This document shows positions 7,783-17,813 of a stretch of 33,424 bases of DNA, piece after piece (position 1 is the stretch's first letter; every line of letters starts with the position of its first letter). Source of the DNA: Clostridium sp. CAG:1193 (lineage in GTDB: Bacteria; Bacillota_I; Bacilli_A; RF39; UBA660); contig HF990817.1 of NCBI GenBank assembly GCA_000436255.1, forward strand, positions 1 through 33,424, given 5' to 3'. The notes beneath the pieces were generated by a model. It was not told the origin of the DNA. It was given only the letters and a program-made list of their open reading frames with translations, and did no database searches. A program made the position numbers and the translations under genes.

Positions 7783-10700
7783 TCACTTTATTATTATATA
7801 ATTTTTTACTGTACCTATTAAAGTATCATTATCATATAATTTAAATTCTAATCGATAAGTACCTGTTAATATATTATTTTTTAATAATATGCTAAATTCA
7901 TTTATTGCTTCTGGATTAGAAGTTAGAATATATTCATTAGGTGTATTTGTAGCAAATAGTAACTGATCAACGTAATCGTTTAAATCTACTTGTTCATAAT
8001 TAGTATCATAAACATTATCATACTTTCTTCTATATAATGTCATACGAAGAGATGGATTTGATAAACCTGAATCATATAATAATACAAATTTCATGTTTTT
8101 ATCTCCCACTTGATCTTTTGTATTTATTATAACGTCTTTCTCATCTAATATAGATTTTAATCCATAAATACTATTTATTAAAGTAACTGGTATATTTATT
8201 TGTGATGATGTTTTATCACCATAATAAATTCCGTCTGGTGAACCAAATGTTTCAATCGTAATTGTATAATCTCCTGTTGCAATACTAGCATTTTCTGTAT
8301 TAAATATAATCCATTTTTTTGCATTACCTACTTTATCTGCAATTTTAATTCTTGTTGTACCATCAACATTAGGATAATACTTTTTACCATCTACACTAAA
8401 ATATGCTCCCATTAATCCATTTCCACTAACTTTATTACCACTTTTATCATAAAATGTTATCTTTAATCCTAATTTTGAATCAAAGTATTGAGTATCATAT
8501 ATAGTGGTTGAACTAACTGATAAATTTTGATAATTTGTACTAACTGTTATTACCCCATTATTCCCTATATATAATGGATTTTTATCTATAGTTGCCTCTG
8601 CTTCAATAACTGATTCACTATTTTTATATAAGCTATAACGCATTTTTTCATGTTGTATACCTAGTACGCTTACAATTGTTTGATTATCATTATTTCTAAG
8701 TTCTACTAAAAGTGAATTATTTAATTTATTACTTGGTATATTAGCTTCACTAAAATCTACAATAAATATAAATTCTTCATCTGAAGAGCCATTGTGATAA
8801 TATATTTGATTCATTTCAGTATCACTATAGTTTTTGCTAGAGCCTATACTTCCCATTGTAGTAAATAATGAGAAATCATATGATGTTTCATTATGTGCCC
8901 TTATATCATTTATTGCATTTTCCTCTTCTTCTTTTGTAATAATATGATAGTAATATCTTGGACTTCCTTCTATTATATCTAACATAGTTATTTTTGTTTT
9001 TTCTGGAAATGCATATGAAGAAACTAATGCTCTATGATAACCTTCTTTATATAAATTAGTATTTCGCCCATATAATGCATAATATACACTAAATTTACTA
9101 TTTGTTGTTATATTAGTTGTTGTTGATGTAAATAAATTATATTTGTCTCCTGGCGCCATTGCTGCTTCATATTCATTTGTTTGATATAATGCTGTGGATA
9201 AGTCTATATTAATAACTAAACGTCTTGTTTCATTAGTTAAAGGATCTATTGCAGTTATTGCCATAACTGTAATACTTACTGTTCCTAAATCTCTAGATTC
9301 TGTTATGTTTTTACTATGATATAAATAGAACAATAATGAAGGTACTATTGAAGTACTATCACCCATGTAGTATGTATCTCCAACTATATTAGGGCTACTT
9401 GTTTTAAATGTAGTTGATCCACTTGTTAACCACCCTTGATTAGATGGTTCTAAAACTAACGCATAATTATTATTTGCTTCTTGTTCTGTACTTGCTTGTT
9501 TAGATATTTGATTTTTTTCTTTTAAATTAACTCCATCTAATAATAATGAGTAATCAAATCCTAGTATTTGAAAAGATGTATTTGGTTTAGAAAACTCTAA
9601 GAATGTTAATTCTTCTGCACCCAAAGTAGAATACTTAGATGCAACTAAATTTATATTGTATTCAATTACCGCTTCACCTATAATCCACATATAGAAGTTT
9701 GAATCTTTAGGTGTAGGTTCTACATATTTAACAATATTTGTACTCGTTTCATCATCCATAAAGTTACTGTAAAAGCCATCTTTTTCTATATCGTGATTAG
9801 CCTTATGTAATCCTAAAGCATAACTACCTTTAATAGGCATATCTCCCCATGATAATGTATCACCATAATTATATGTAGGCTTATATATTCCCATATTTGG
9901 ATTATTATTTCTATCATATGTAAACATTCCTAAGAAGGTCATTCCATAAACTTCACCATAACTAGTAACTGATTCATTAGTAGCTATATTTAAATTCCTA
10001 CCTTCTAGTAAATAGATTCTGTTATCTACATTTTTATCTACTGTTTTATTTTCATCATTTATATTTACTTTCGCTATTTCTCCATCTTTTGTTAAACTTT
10101 CAACTTTTTTTAAAAGATTTGCACCATTTTCTAAGAAAAGTGCCGAATTATTTTTAAGCCTTAATACATCAATTATACTTAGTGAAAATAATACATCACT
10201 ATATTCATTTGTACGGTCTTTAGCACCACTTAATGCTATATTAGAATTATCTATTATTAAATCATTTGTTCTTTGAATTGATATATTTTTATGAGGATTA
10301 TTAATATTTCCATAATTTTTTATTTCTATTTTACTTTCTCCGCTTGTACTTGATGCATTACCACTTCCAAATATTGAACCAAATGTATCAAAGTTATCAT
10401 ATCTATTTGCATCTATTAAAATATTAATCCCTTTTGTAACACTAATAAATGAATAATCATAATTTTCTGAACCAGAAGCATTTGCTTCTCCTCCACCAAA
10501 AATTGTTCCTTTTATATATATATCAGCCTTTTTATATTTTGATGATTCATTATACATATCACTTTTATCGCTATAATATTCTTTAACATATATTTTACTT
10601 GGATCTGTTAAATCCCAACTTCCATTTAATGCATAACTTTCATTTGCATTCATGGTTGTTTGTCCTTCCCAATTAATAATAGGAGTTATATATGTATAAT

Positions 10701-13700
10701 CACCTTCTATAGTAAAGTTGCAATTATAACATTGTGTTAACTTATTACTTCCTGTATAAAGTACGAGTGAATAATCTTGAATTCCAACGTTTAATTTATT
10801 AGTTAGTGTTAAAAATGTGTCCCAATATCCACCGGTAGTATTCATAAATGTTTCATTAAATAATACTTCTACTTCATCTGTTGAATATACTTTTGTATCT
10901 GGATTATAGTTAACAGGATTAGCATTACTACTATTAATTGCATCTATTCCTATATTAACTATAGAATTCCCATATAAAACTGAAGTATTTGCACCGCCAT
11001 ATACATTTCCATATATTTTTCCGCCAGCAATATTTACAGTTCCAACTGAATTATTATTACTTCCTAATCCTGTAGCAGCAGCATTTCCACCACCAAATAC
11101 ACTACCTTGTAAAGGTGATACTGTATTTTCATTACCAATAATTGTATTTCCATCTATTTCTATTGTAGTATTTCCCTCTACTATAGCAGTTTGACCATTA
11201 CCTCCTGCATACGCACTTCCTGTTATATTAGCATCACTTATAGTAACAAGTGCATTTTTACTTACTCTACCATAGTTTCCACCACCATATATGTTGCCAT
11301 TAAATGTTCCACCGTTTATATCTACTTTAGTATCACCCAATACACTAGCTTCATTACCACCACCATATATATTTTGTATAGTACCATTATTAACTGTTAT
11401 TAAGGTTTTATCTACAGGTGCTAAATTACCACCACCATATATATTTCCTATATTTCCATTTGTTATTAAAATAATAGGATTATTAGTTGTACCACCCTTG
11501 TTATTTCCACCATATATATTTTCAATGTTTCCATTTTCTATATTAATAGTTGTATCATTGACAGTACCATTTTCATTTGAACCACCATATATATTAGTTA
11601 TATTTCCATTACTTACATTAATAGTTGTATTTGTAATTCCTGCTTTATTTCCTCCACCATATATACTTCCTATAGTACCTTTAGTAATATTAATAATTGC
11701 AGTATCACTATTTGTTTTATTACCACCACCATATATATTAGCACTTACTCCATTTATATAGTTAATTGTAGTTTTTAATGTGTTTCCACCCTCGTTATTT
11801 CCACCATATATATTTTGTGTATTTCCACTATTATGTATTATTGTAGTTTCAAGTACACTACCAGATGTATTAGAGCCACCAAATAAGTTTTCTACATCAG
11901 CACCATTTTGTGAAATATTTACAGTTGTTGCATCTGCAGCATTTCCTCCTCCATATACATTTGGGATAGTACCATCTACTCCATTTAATATAACATTTGT
12001 TTTTATGGTAGATACTTTATTTCCACCGCCATATACACTATTAGTTATAGTTCCTTTATTTATTGTTACATTTGTAGTTCCTACTGTGCCACCCAAGTTG
12101 TTACCACCAAATACATTTCCTGATACTCCACCTGTTACAAGTACATTTGTAGTTTCTACATCCCCTATAACATTTGAACCACCATAAATAAAGTTAACAT
12201 TACTGCCTTCTTGATAAACATTAGTTACACTTACGCTTGATTTATTACCTCCACCGTAAGTTTCACCAATTGTTCCGCCTTTTAAAAATACTTCTACAGT
12301 TTTATTTAAACTTCCAGATTTATCATGACCACCATAAACAGAAGATATATTGCCACCATTTATTATTACTTTTACATTTCCTAGTACATATGGTGTGTAT
12401 GTGTTATTGCCTTCTCCTCCTCCAAAAACACTACCCTGGATTATACCATTATTTACTATTACAGTAGTATTACTTGAAGATGCATTTGTAGTAGATTCTC
12501 CATTAACAACACCAAATGCACTTCCTCCATATACATTACCTAATATATTTAAAGTAGAATTATCACTTCCAATAGTTACGTTACTAGCATTTCTTACAAA
12601 GGTTTGATTACCTTTGCCTCCTCCATATACATTGGTATTTACTGTACCACCAATTATATTTATATTAGTATTTCCATAAACAGTTCCTGAAATATTAGAT
12701 CCACCATATATACTTCCTAAAACTACTCCATCAGTCATATTAATTGTTACATCAGCATCTTTTGATGATGTACCAGATCCATTTTGGTTTCCACCACCAT
12801 ATACATCTTTTTTTATAGTTCCACCAGTTATATTTATTTTAGTATAGCTAGAATTATTATTACTACTTACACCAGTAGCACCATAATTCCCTCCTCCATA
12901 TACACTATTATTAATAACTGATGATCCTGTTATTAATATATTTGCATTATCACTTGATCCAATTGAAGAATATCCAGAACGTCCATTACCTATTCCAAAA
13001 ACACTACCTGCCTCTGAACCATATAACTTAGTTCCATTATTTACTAAATCTTCATCTCCAATAACTGCAGAACCACCAATATATATAAATCCCGTTCCAT
13101 TTAAAGTTCCATCAGAACCACTTCCAGTAGAACCATTACTACCTGCAAAAACACTATAATTTACTTTACCACCAGTTAATGCAATAATACGATTTCCATA
13201 TGTAGCAGTTTGCCCTGCACCACCTGTAATCATATCTATTTCTCCACCAGTTTGGTATATATATGTATCATTTACATTAGATCTACTACTAGCTGTTAGT
13301 GGCCCACCAATTAGATTATAAACAAAACCACCTTCTACTTTTATAGTACGTGCAGTATAGTGAGTTCCTCCATATCTACCACCTACATAAATACCTGTAG
13401 TTAAATCATATTTACTACTTCCAAATGTACCACTTTTAACAATAGTGTTTATTCCAGATTCACTAGATGAATATATCCTTCCACCCCATGAACCTCCTAC
13501 ACAATAATTAAAGTCTAAGTTTGAATTATTTCCTGTAACTCTATCATAATCATTACCTAAAGTAAGTGTTGCATTCGTACGAATCGTTCCACCATTTCCA
13601 GAAGTCGCATAATATGTTAAAGAAGCAGAATTATAAATACCTGATTCAATAATTATATTGTATTTTACATCATTACTACCACTTGTAGAAGAACTTCCAC

Positions 13701-15966
13701 CTATTATTCCACTGACACTAACATAATTACCATTTGCAGTAATTCCTCTTCCAAGTTTTAGATTATTATAATTTGCATTAATAGAGTTATCAGTTAATGG
13801 ATTTTCTATGCCTTTTCTTGTGGTACTATAAATTTTCATATTTTCAATTGTCGTATCTTCATATATTGTTTGAGTATAACTATTCCAACCAGATGAACTT
13901 ATTGCTTTCCAATATGCACTTGTTTGCACCCCGTTATATAATCCTGTAAATGTAAAAGGTTTATTATTAGTTCTTGACCAATTACCAGAAAAAGAACCAT
14001 TTAAAACTGCTATATTAATATCTCTTGTAACTAAATAATAATATGTTTCATTTGAATCATATATTTCATTATCACCCGTTTGTAATAATTCATAATATGT
14101 ACAACTTGAACTATTGCATGTTCCAGTTACTTTTTGACCAGTATTATTATAATATCCTGTATAACTAGCATTATAACTAAAATTACGTTTTACATAATAT
14201 CCAGCCATATTTCTATTTATATAACCTTCATCAATTATTGTTTCGCAATTTAAATTTAAATCACTCGGATCAACAACACGCATTCTTCCAGATACTAATT
14301 CATAATACGTCTTACTAGAGTCATAATTTTCATTATTAATTAATGTATAATACGTACAAGTTGTTGACCAGCACCAAGTATTTTGATAGTTACCACGATT
14401 ATCATATCCCTGATATTGTTCAAAGTATCCAGCAGTTTGTTCAAAATAATATCCACTCATATCATAATCATCACAAATGACTTTTTCTATATTTAGTTTA
14501 TTCATTTGCTTATTATCAAATTTATCAAACACTGAATTCCAATTATTTGATGATATATAAGCAACATTTGCATCAACCCAAGAAGCGTTAAAATATACAC
14601 TTATATCTTCATATTTATTATTTACTTTTGTAACTGGTATAGTAGCATATCTTTCATATAATGTTTCATCAAAATCAATAACAACATTATCATCGCGACT
14701 TACCCAGTTATTAAATCCTTTATTATTTGGTCTATTTGTAAATGGATTTTCTATTAATTTTATTCTAACTGAATTATTAATTACTGGTACCCATTTATAA
14801 TAAACCATCTTATTTTCTGTCTCATTAAGCGAAATACTTGCTGTATTATTCCCGTCACTCGCATCATACGTAATCATTACTCTTACCATATTTGAAGTAT
14901 TATATTTATTTAAACTAGTAAAAGTAGGAAGAGTACCTCCTGTTTCTGTATAATTAAGTGCATCATAGTAGTTAAAATCTGCTTCTAAATCATTTATATA
15001 TACTGTATTATTTTCTATTCCACTTTCATGTAGTTCGAAAGTAGTGTTTTCTACTGCTACATTTGACTGAGATTTTAATGGTTTTTTTACTGATTTATCA
15101 ACAAATATAAACTCGTCTTTGTTTATATTTACAACATATTCTTTTGTAATAAATTTAGAAATAGATTCTTCATCGTTAAGTTTTATCTTGCTTCCAACTA
15201 TTTTGTAATTATAACTATTATTAATGGTAACATTTTCTCCATTGTTATAATTTTCATACTTATCTTCTTTATTTAAAATTGTATCAATACTTGTATTGTT
15301 AAGAGAATAGGCAATTAATTTATTATCTGAAGTAGATGAAGTAAATGTTTGATTAATTAATATTTTTTGAAAGTTTGAAGATTCATCATTAAAAACTAAG
15401 CCTGCTGCTTTACTATTATCGTTTGTGTTAATTTCTTCTTCTATAGCTAAAAATGAAATATTACATTCTTTTGCATTTAATGCCAAAAATGCTCCTTCAT
15501 CATTTACATTCAATTTAATTTTTTGAAAATTAATATTTTCTATTGTTGAAGATTCAATGTTTTTAAATAATGAATTTGTTATAACTGCATTTGAAATAAT
15601 ATTACCTTTACCATTTACTGTCCCTGTAAATGCTATATCATTGTTGATACTTATATCATATCCACCATAATTAAAACTATTAGTTATTACATATTCCTTT
15701 GTAGAATATAATGTTGCATCTTCACTTTGTAATAATTCTTTAAAATATGCAAATTCACCTGCCGATGAAATTTGATATGGATTTTCTTCTGTACCATTTC
15801 CAGAAGAAAAGGAGGTTGCAACTACTCCATCCCATGCAGATGAAGAAACTTTTGAAGACCATGATGGTATAAATATTATCATACATAAAATAATAATTAA
15901 AAGTGCAATCAATATATATATACTACTATAAGAAATTTTATTTTTCTTTGATCTTCTAATATTCAT
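7783..15966 (-). CDS. Giant repetitive surface protein (2727 aa), adhesin-like
   Basis: A basic N-terminus precedes a membrane segment at residues 17-34 (signal peptide or anchor). AWDG at 44-47 and GNGTEENPYQIS at 57-68 form the lead-in typical of large Firmicutes surface proteins. Residues of about 503-655 hold a duplicated CX4C module. Residues of about 985-1665 carry some 25 YGGxN repeats of about 22-26 residues, each with an alternating beta-strand pattern that suggests a parallel beta-helix or solenoid. Two stray copies follow near 1822 and 1865. The C-terminal third looks like Ig-like or other beta domains and has no LPXTG motif, S-layer domain or membrane tail, so attachment is by the N-terminal helix or non-covalent. 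The ribosome-binding site is AGGAGG, 6 bases before ATG. It follows the 330-aa TasA-like gene across a terminator. A role as adhesin or matrix protein is inferred. Confidence 0.9.
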   Translation of the reverse strand: MNIRRSKKNKISYSSIYILIALLIIILCMIIFIPSWSSKVSSSAWDGVVATSFSSGNGTEENPYQISSAGEFAYFKELLQSEDATLYSTKEYVITNSFNYGGYDISINNDIAFTGTVNGKGNIISNAVITNSLFKNIESSTIENINFQKIKLNVNDEGAFLALNAKECNISFLAIEEEINTNDNSKAAGLVFNDESSNFQKILINQTFTSSTSDNKLIAYSLNNTSIDTILNKEDKYENYNNGENVTINNSYNYKIVGSKIKLNDEESISKFITKEYVVNINKDEFIFVDKSVKKPLKSQSNVAVENTTFELHESGIENNTVYINDLEADFNYYDALNYTETGGTLPTFTSLNKYNTSNMVRVMITYDASDGNNTASISLNETENKMVYYKWVPVINNSVRIKLIENPFTNRPNNKGFNNWVSRDDNVVIDFDETLYERYATIPVTKVNNKYEDISVYFNASWVDANVAYISSNNWNSVFDKFDNKQMNKLNIEKVICDDYDMSGYYFEQTAGYFEQYQGYDNRGNYQNTWCWSTTCTYYTLINNENYDSSKTYYELVSGRMRVVDPSDLNLNCETIIDEGYINRNMAGYYVKRNFSYNASYTGYYNNTGQKVTGTCNSSSCTYYELLQTGDNEIYDSNETYYYLVTRDINIAVLNGSFSGNWSRTNNKPFTFTGLYNGVQTSAYWKAISSSGWNSYTQTIYEDTTIENMKIYSTTRKGIENPLTDNSINANYNNLKLGRGITANGNYVSVSGIIGGSSSTSGSNDVKYNIIIESGIYNSASLTYYATSGNGGTIRTNATLTLGNDYDRVTGNNSNLDFNYCVGGSWGGRIYSSSESGINTIVKSGTFGSSKYDLTTGIYVGGRYGGTHYTARTIKVEGGFVYNLIGGPLTASSRSNVNDTYIYQTGGEIDMITGGAGQTATYGNRIIALTGGKVNYSVFAGSNGSTGSGSDGTLNGTGFIYIGGSAVIGDEDLVNNGTKLYGSEAGSVFGIGNGRSGYSSIGSSDNANILITGSSVINNSVYGGGNYGATGVSSNNNSSYTKINITGGTIKKDVYGGGNQNGSGTSSKDADVTINMTDGVVLGSIYGGSNISGTVYGNTNINIIGGTVNTNVYGGGKGNQTFVRNASNVTIGSDNSTLNILGNVYGGSAFGVVNGESTTNASSSNTTVIVNNGIIQGSVFGGGEGNNTYTPYVLGNVKVIINGGNISSVYGGHDKSGSLNKTVEVFLKGGTIGETYGGGNKSSVSVTNVYQEGSNVNFIYGGSNVIGDVETTNVLVTGGVSGNVFGGNNLGGTVGTTNVTINKGTITNSVYGGGNKVSTIKTNVILNGVDGTIPNVYGGGNAADATTVNISQNGADVENLFGGSNTSGSVLETTIIHNSGNTQNIYGGNNEGGNTLKTTINYINGVSANIYGGGNKTNSDTAIINITKGTIGSIYGGGNKAGITNTTINVSNGNITNIYGGSNENGTVNDTTINIENGNIENIYGGNNKGGTTNNPIILITNGNIGNIYGGGNLAPVDKTLITVNNGTIQNIYGGGNEASVLGDTKVDINGGTFNGNIYGGGNYGRVSKNALVTISDANITGSAYAGGNGQTAIVEGNTTIEIDGNTIIGNENTVSPLQGSVFGGGNAAATGLGSNNNSVGTVNIAGGKIYGNVYGGANTSVLYGNSIVNIGIDAINSSNANPVNYNPDTKVYSTDEVEVLFNETFMNTTGGYWDTFLTLTNKLNVGIQDYSLVLYTGSNKLTQCYNCNFTIEGDYTYITPIINWEGQTTMNANESYALNGSWDLTDPSKIYVKEYYSDKSDMYNESSKYKKADIYIKGTIFGGGEANASGSENYDYSFISVTKGINILIDANRYDNFDTFGSIFGSGNASSTSGESKIEIKNYGNINNPHKNISIQRTNDLIIDNSNIALSGAKDRTNEYSDVLFSLSIIDVLRLKNNSALFLENGANLLKKVESLTKDGEIAKVNINDENKTVDKNVDNRIYLLEGRNLNIATNESVTSYGEVYGMTFLGMFTYDRNNNPNMGIYKPTYNYGDTLSWGDMPIKGSYALGLHKANHDIEKDGFYSNFMDDETSTNIVKYVEPTPKDSNFYMWIIGEAVIEYNINLVASKYSTLGAEELTFLEFSKPNTSFQILGFDYSLLLDGVNLKEKNQISKQASTEQEANNNYALVLEPSNQGWLTSGSTTFKTSSPNIVGDTYYMGDSTSIVPSLLFYLYHSKNITESRDLGTVSITVMAITAIDPLTNETRRLVINIDLSTALYQTNEYEAAMAPGDKYNLFTSTTTNITTNSKFSVYYALYGRNTNLYKEGYHRALVSSYAFPEKTKITMLDIIEGSPRYYYHIITKEEEENAINDIRAHNETSYDFSLFTTMGSIGSSKNYSDTEMNQIYYHNGSSDEEFIFIVDFSEANIPSNKLNNSLLVELRNNDNQTIVSVLGIQHEKMRYSLYKNSESVIEAEATIDKNPLYIGNNGVITVSTNYQNLSVSSTTIYDTQYFDSKLGLKITFYDKSGNKVSGNGLMGAYFSVDGKKYYPNVDGTTRIKIADKVGNAKKWIIFNTENASIATGDYTITIETFGSPDGIYYGDKTSSQINIPVTLINSIYGLKSILDEKDVIINTKDQVGDKNMKFVLLYDSGLSNPSLRMTLYRRKYDNVYDTNYEQVDLNDYVDQLLFATNTPNEYILTSNPEAINEFSILLKNNILTGTYRLEFKLYDNDTLIGTVKNYIIIK
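10981..13010 (-). repeat. YGGxN coding repeat array (about 25 units, four-unit superperiod)
   Basis: Each unit of about 66-80 bp encodes a pattern like G-x-I-x-N-[IV]-Y-G-G-[GSN]-N, followed by 8-12 variable residues and a T-x-I-N-I strand. In the central part the variable residue runs GGGN, GGSN, GGNN, GGGN and repeats in that order three times, which shows a block of about four units (about 95 residues) duplicated as a whole. Units at either end are less regular, with longer Asn/Ser-rich loops. Confidence 0.9.
14004..14460 (-). repeat. Duplicated CX4C module within the giant protein
   Basis: Residues of about 503-566 and 587-655 align. Each begins M-[SA]-G-Y-Y, continues with a Tyr-rich stretch, contains a CX4C followed by TYY (CWSTTCTYY and CNSSSCTYY), then Y-D-S-[SN]-[KE]-T-Y-Y and a basic strand. 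The paired cysteines in both copies suggest one disulfide per module outside the cell. Confidence 0.75.
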
Positions 15967-15984
15967 TTTAACCTCCTATATTTT

Positions 15985-16014
15985 AAAAAAGGCTTCACTT
16001 TCGTGAAGTCTTTT
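15985..16014 (-). terminator. Terminator between the TasA-like gene and the giant gene
   Basis: Minus strand: AAAAGACTTCAC, loop GAAA, GTGAAGCCTTTT form a 12-bp stem (one G-T pair) with a stable GNRA-type tetraloop and a T run. It overlaps the stop of the 330-aa gene and ends 18 bases before the giant gene's ATG. No separate promoter fits between, so the giant gene would be read by partial read-through. Confidence 0.9.
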
Positions 16015-17005
16015 ATTTTGTTTCTGTTGTGAATTGTAAATTAAATGAAATATCTGTTCCAGATGCATTATTTTCGCAGTCTACATCTTGTCCTTCAATC
16101 CACATATATACACGAATCTTAGTAACTCCTGCTTTTAAATTAAATACTTGTTTATAATCACCAGCATAACCTTCTGTTGTAACTATATCTGGTGTAATTT
16201 CTGAAGTTCTAGTTGTATCAGTGCCTTTCATTGCATCTTTTAATTTAATTGCTGTTGTAATTTCTTGATTAAGTCCGAAGTATTTAGTTCTTTTAGTTGT
16301 AGCATCAACAGTTACATCATCTACTGTAATTCCATATTCAACTGCAGAAGCTCTACCACGATCAGTATGTCCATCAGAGTTTGGTTCCCAAATAATTGCT
16401 TTTGCAGCAGGAACATTTAAACCTTGAAGTGTTGCTGCACTAGATTCACTTGCAGCATTACCTAATGTAACAAATGCAACACGTGAAGCATTTTTTAAAC
16501 CTTTATCTTCTGTTTCTCCTTTTGGAACTACATTTGAATCATTTGTCAAATAAATTGTTTTATCACTATCAACTCTTAAAAACATATCAAATGCGATAAA
16601 ATCACCTACATTACCTGCAGCTTCTGCTGATTTTGCAGATGTTAGAGTATATTCACCAGTTACAGCATCTGATCCTATTGAACCTTTATACATGTTTATT
16701 TTTGAATTTGTAATAGAACCATCTGTAGACACTGCTTTTAAAATAGCAGGTACCATATTTGTGTGTCCAGTATATCCTGTTGTGATATCTGAATTTGTAA
16801 TAATTGTTTTCCACTCACTTGCGTTTGTAGATATTTGCAATCCATCACTTGTTTCTACGTGCATATCTAATGTACTAATTGTAACAGTTTGATTTGCTGT
16901 AAACCATGCATATGTTGCAGTACTAAACATTACGATAGTTAAAAACAATAAAAGTATTAATGATTTAACTTTTTTCCCTTTGTTTTCTTTTTTCTTCTTC
17001 GCCAT
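16013..17005 (-). CDS. SipW-dependent-type secreted protein (TasA/camelysin-like)
   Basis: The 330-aa product has a very basic N-terminus (MAKKKK...) and a hydrophobic core at residues 14-28. The processing region ATYAWFTANQTVTI at 30-43 is the hallmark of SipW-type signal peptides, with cleavage expected after YA. The mature part is a Thr/Ser/Asp-rich beta protein. It ends in a W-[IL]-E-G-x-D-x-D-C motif (W302-C310) and a final strand. The neighbour at 17018 shares both the tail motif and the leader layout (AKEV/AKKK start). TasA-family proteins form biofilm fibres after SipW cleavage; a major fibre subunit is my inference. A terminator directly downstream would make this product more abundant than the giant protein. 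Confidence 0.85.
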   Translation of the reverse strand: MAKKKKENKGKKVKSLILLLFLTIVMFSTATYAWFTANQTVTISTLDMHVETSDGLQISTNASEWKTIITNSDITTGYTGHTNMVPAILKAVSTDGSITNSKINMYKGSIGSDAVTGEYTLTSAKSAEAAGNVGDFIAFDMFLRVDSDKTIYLTNDSNVVPKGETEDKGLKNASRVAFVTLGNAASESSAATLQGLNVPAAKAIIWEPNSDGHTDRGRASAVEYGITVDDVTVDATTKRTKYFGLNQEITTAIKLKDAMKGTDTTRTSEITPDIVTTEGYAGDYKQVFNLKAGVTKIRVYMWIEGQDVDCENNASGTDISFNLQFTTETK

Positions 17006-17017
17006 TTTTTATCACTC

Positions 17018-17731
17018 CTAGTCTTGTTTTATATGTTCTTCAGTAAGATTCATATGCATCTTTATTTCACCACCGATTAAATCATCGACACAATCAGGGT
17101 CATCACCTTCAAGCCAAATTACTACTGTATAGCGATCAATATCACCTGGATTAAACGATTTTCTCTCTTCAAGAATTAATGTTTCCTTACTACCTTCAAT
17201 TTCTTTAAATGCAATTGTACCTGTTTCAGGACCATTAGATAGATGATTCTTTTTCGCATATGTTTTTGCTTCACCATTTTTATATATGCGAATTCTTATA
17301 GCTTCATCAACATTCTTGATGACATCATCCAATATTACTTCATACCAGTAGTCAAAAGTTTGTTTCCCTCTATTTTCTACATAAAAAGTATAAGCAATAT
17401 AGTTTTTACCATTGTGAGAACCTTCAGCTTCTTTATCAATATTTTCTGGTAACCATTTATACGAAATATTATCCATAAACTTTATTGGTGTAGCTTCTAA
17501 TACTCTTCTTGCTTGTGGATGGTCTTTTTTCTCATAAATAGCTATTCCACTTTCTAAAGTTTTATTAGAATCCAAAGTTATAGTAAATCTTCCTTCATTA
17601 TAAATGATCTGCAAAATAATATAGACAACAATTAGTAACAATAAAAGCAATAAAAGCGATAACCTTACTAAACGTGAGCTTTGTTTCCTACGCTTAACTT
17701 TTTTTGCTGTTACTATTACCTCTTTCGCCAT
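17018..17731 (-). CDS. Membrane-anchored TasA-like exported protein
   Basis: The product is 237 aa from the ATG at 17731. A GTG 12 bases further upstream is in frame, but the GGTGATAAAG-ATG-GCG context matches the start of the neighbouring 330-aa gene. Residues 1-20 are strongly basic, 21-42 form a Leu-rich membrane helix, and the remainder is extracellular. No obvious Ala-x-Ala or YAWF site is seen, so it may stay anchored as a base or minor component. The C-terminal part repeats the W-L-E-G-x-D-x-D-C motif (W206-C214) of the 330-aa protein, which shows that they are paralogues. It lies 12 bases upstream of that gene in the same operon and is the promoter-proximal gene. Confidence 0.8.
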   Translation of the reverse strand: MAKEVIVTAKKVKRRKQSSRLVRLSLLLLLLLLIVVYIILQIIYNEGRFTITLDSNKTLESGIAIYEKKDHPQARRVLEATPIKFMDNISYKWLPENIDKEAEGSHNGKNYIAYTFYVENRGKQTFDYWYEVILDDVIKNVDEAIRIRIYKNGEAKTYAKKNHLSNGPETGTIAFKEIEGSKETLILEERKSFNPGDIDRYTVVIWLEGDDPDCVDDLIGGEIKMHMNLTEEHIKQD

Positions 17732-17779
17732 CTTTATCACCACACAGCATATGACCTCACTTCTATCATATACAAAGTT

Positions 17780-17808
17780 ATTATATAATACTTTTATATA
17801 AAAAGCAA
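17780..17808 (-). promoter_or_regulatory. Promoter of the TasA-like/giant-protein operon
   Basis: Minus strand: TATAAT (17785-17780) with a 17-bp spacer to TTGCTT (17808-17803), a poor -35. The weak -35 is what one expects of an activator-dependent promoter, and the TTGTCGAA octamer lies only 5 bp further upstream. Confidence 0.5.
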
Positions 17809-17813
17809 TCTGT

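Noticed and set aside
11191..12607. Several plus-strand open frames inside the giant gene, rich in Pro-Pro-Tyr
   Set aside because: They are antisense shadows of the YGGGN repeats, without ribosome-binding sites or plausible protein composition.
10981..13010. CRISPR-like direct repeats: a ccaccaccatatatatt-type word recurs about every 70 bp
   Set aside because: The words are the reverse complement of codons for the IYGGGN motif in one long open frame. Spacing varies by multiples of three and the words diverge at synonymous positions, so this is a protein repeat.
7783..15966. Sortase-anchored adhesin
   Set aside because: No LPXTG-like motif, C-terminal hydrophobic helix or basic tail is present; the protein ends in GTVKNYIIIK.
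17732..17743. GTG start extending the 237-aa protein by four residues
   Set aside because: GGTGAT is better read as the ribosome-binding site for the ATG at 17731, and the homologous neighbour begins in the same GTGATAAA-ATG-GC context.
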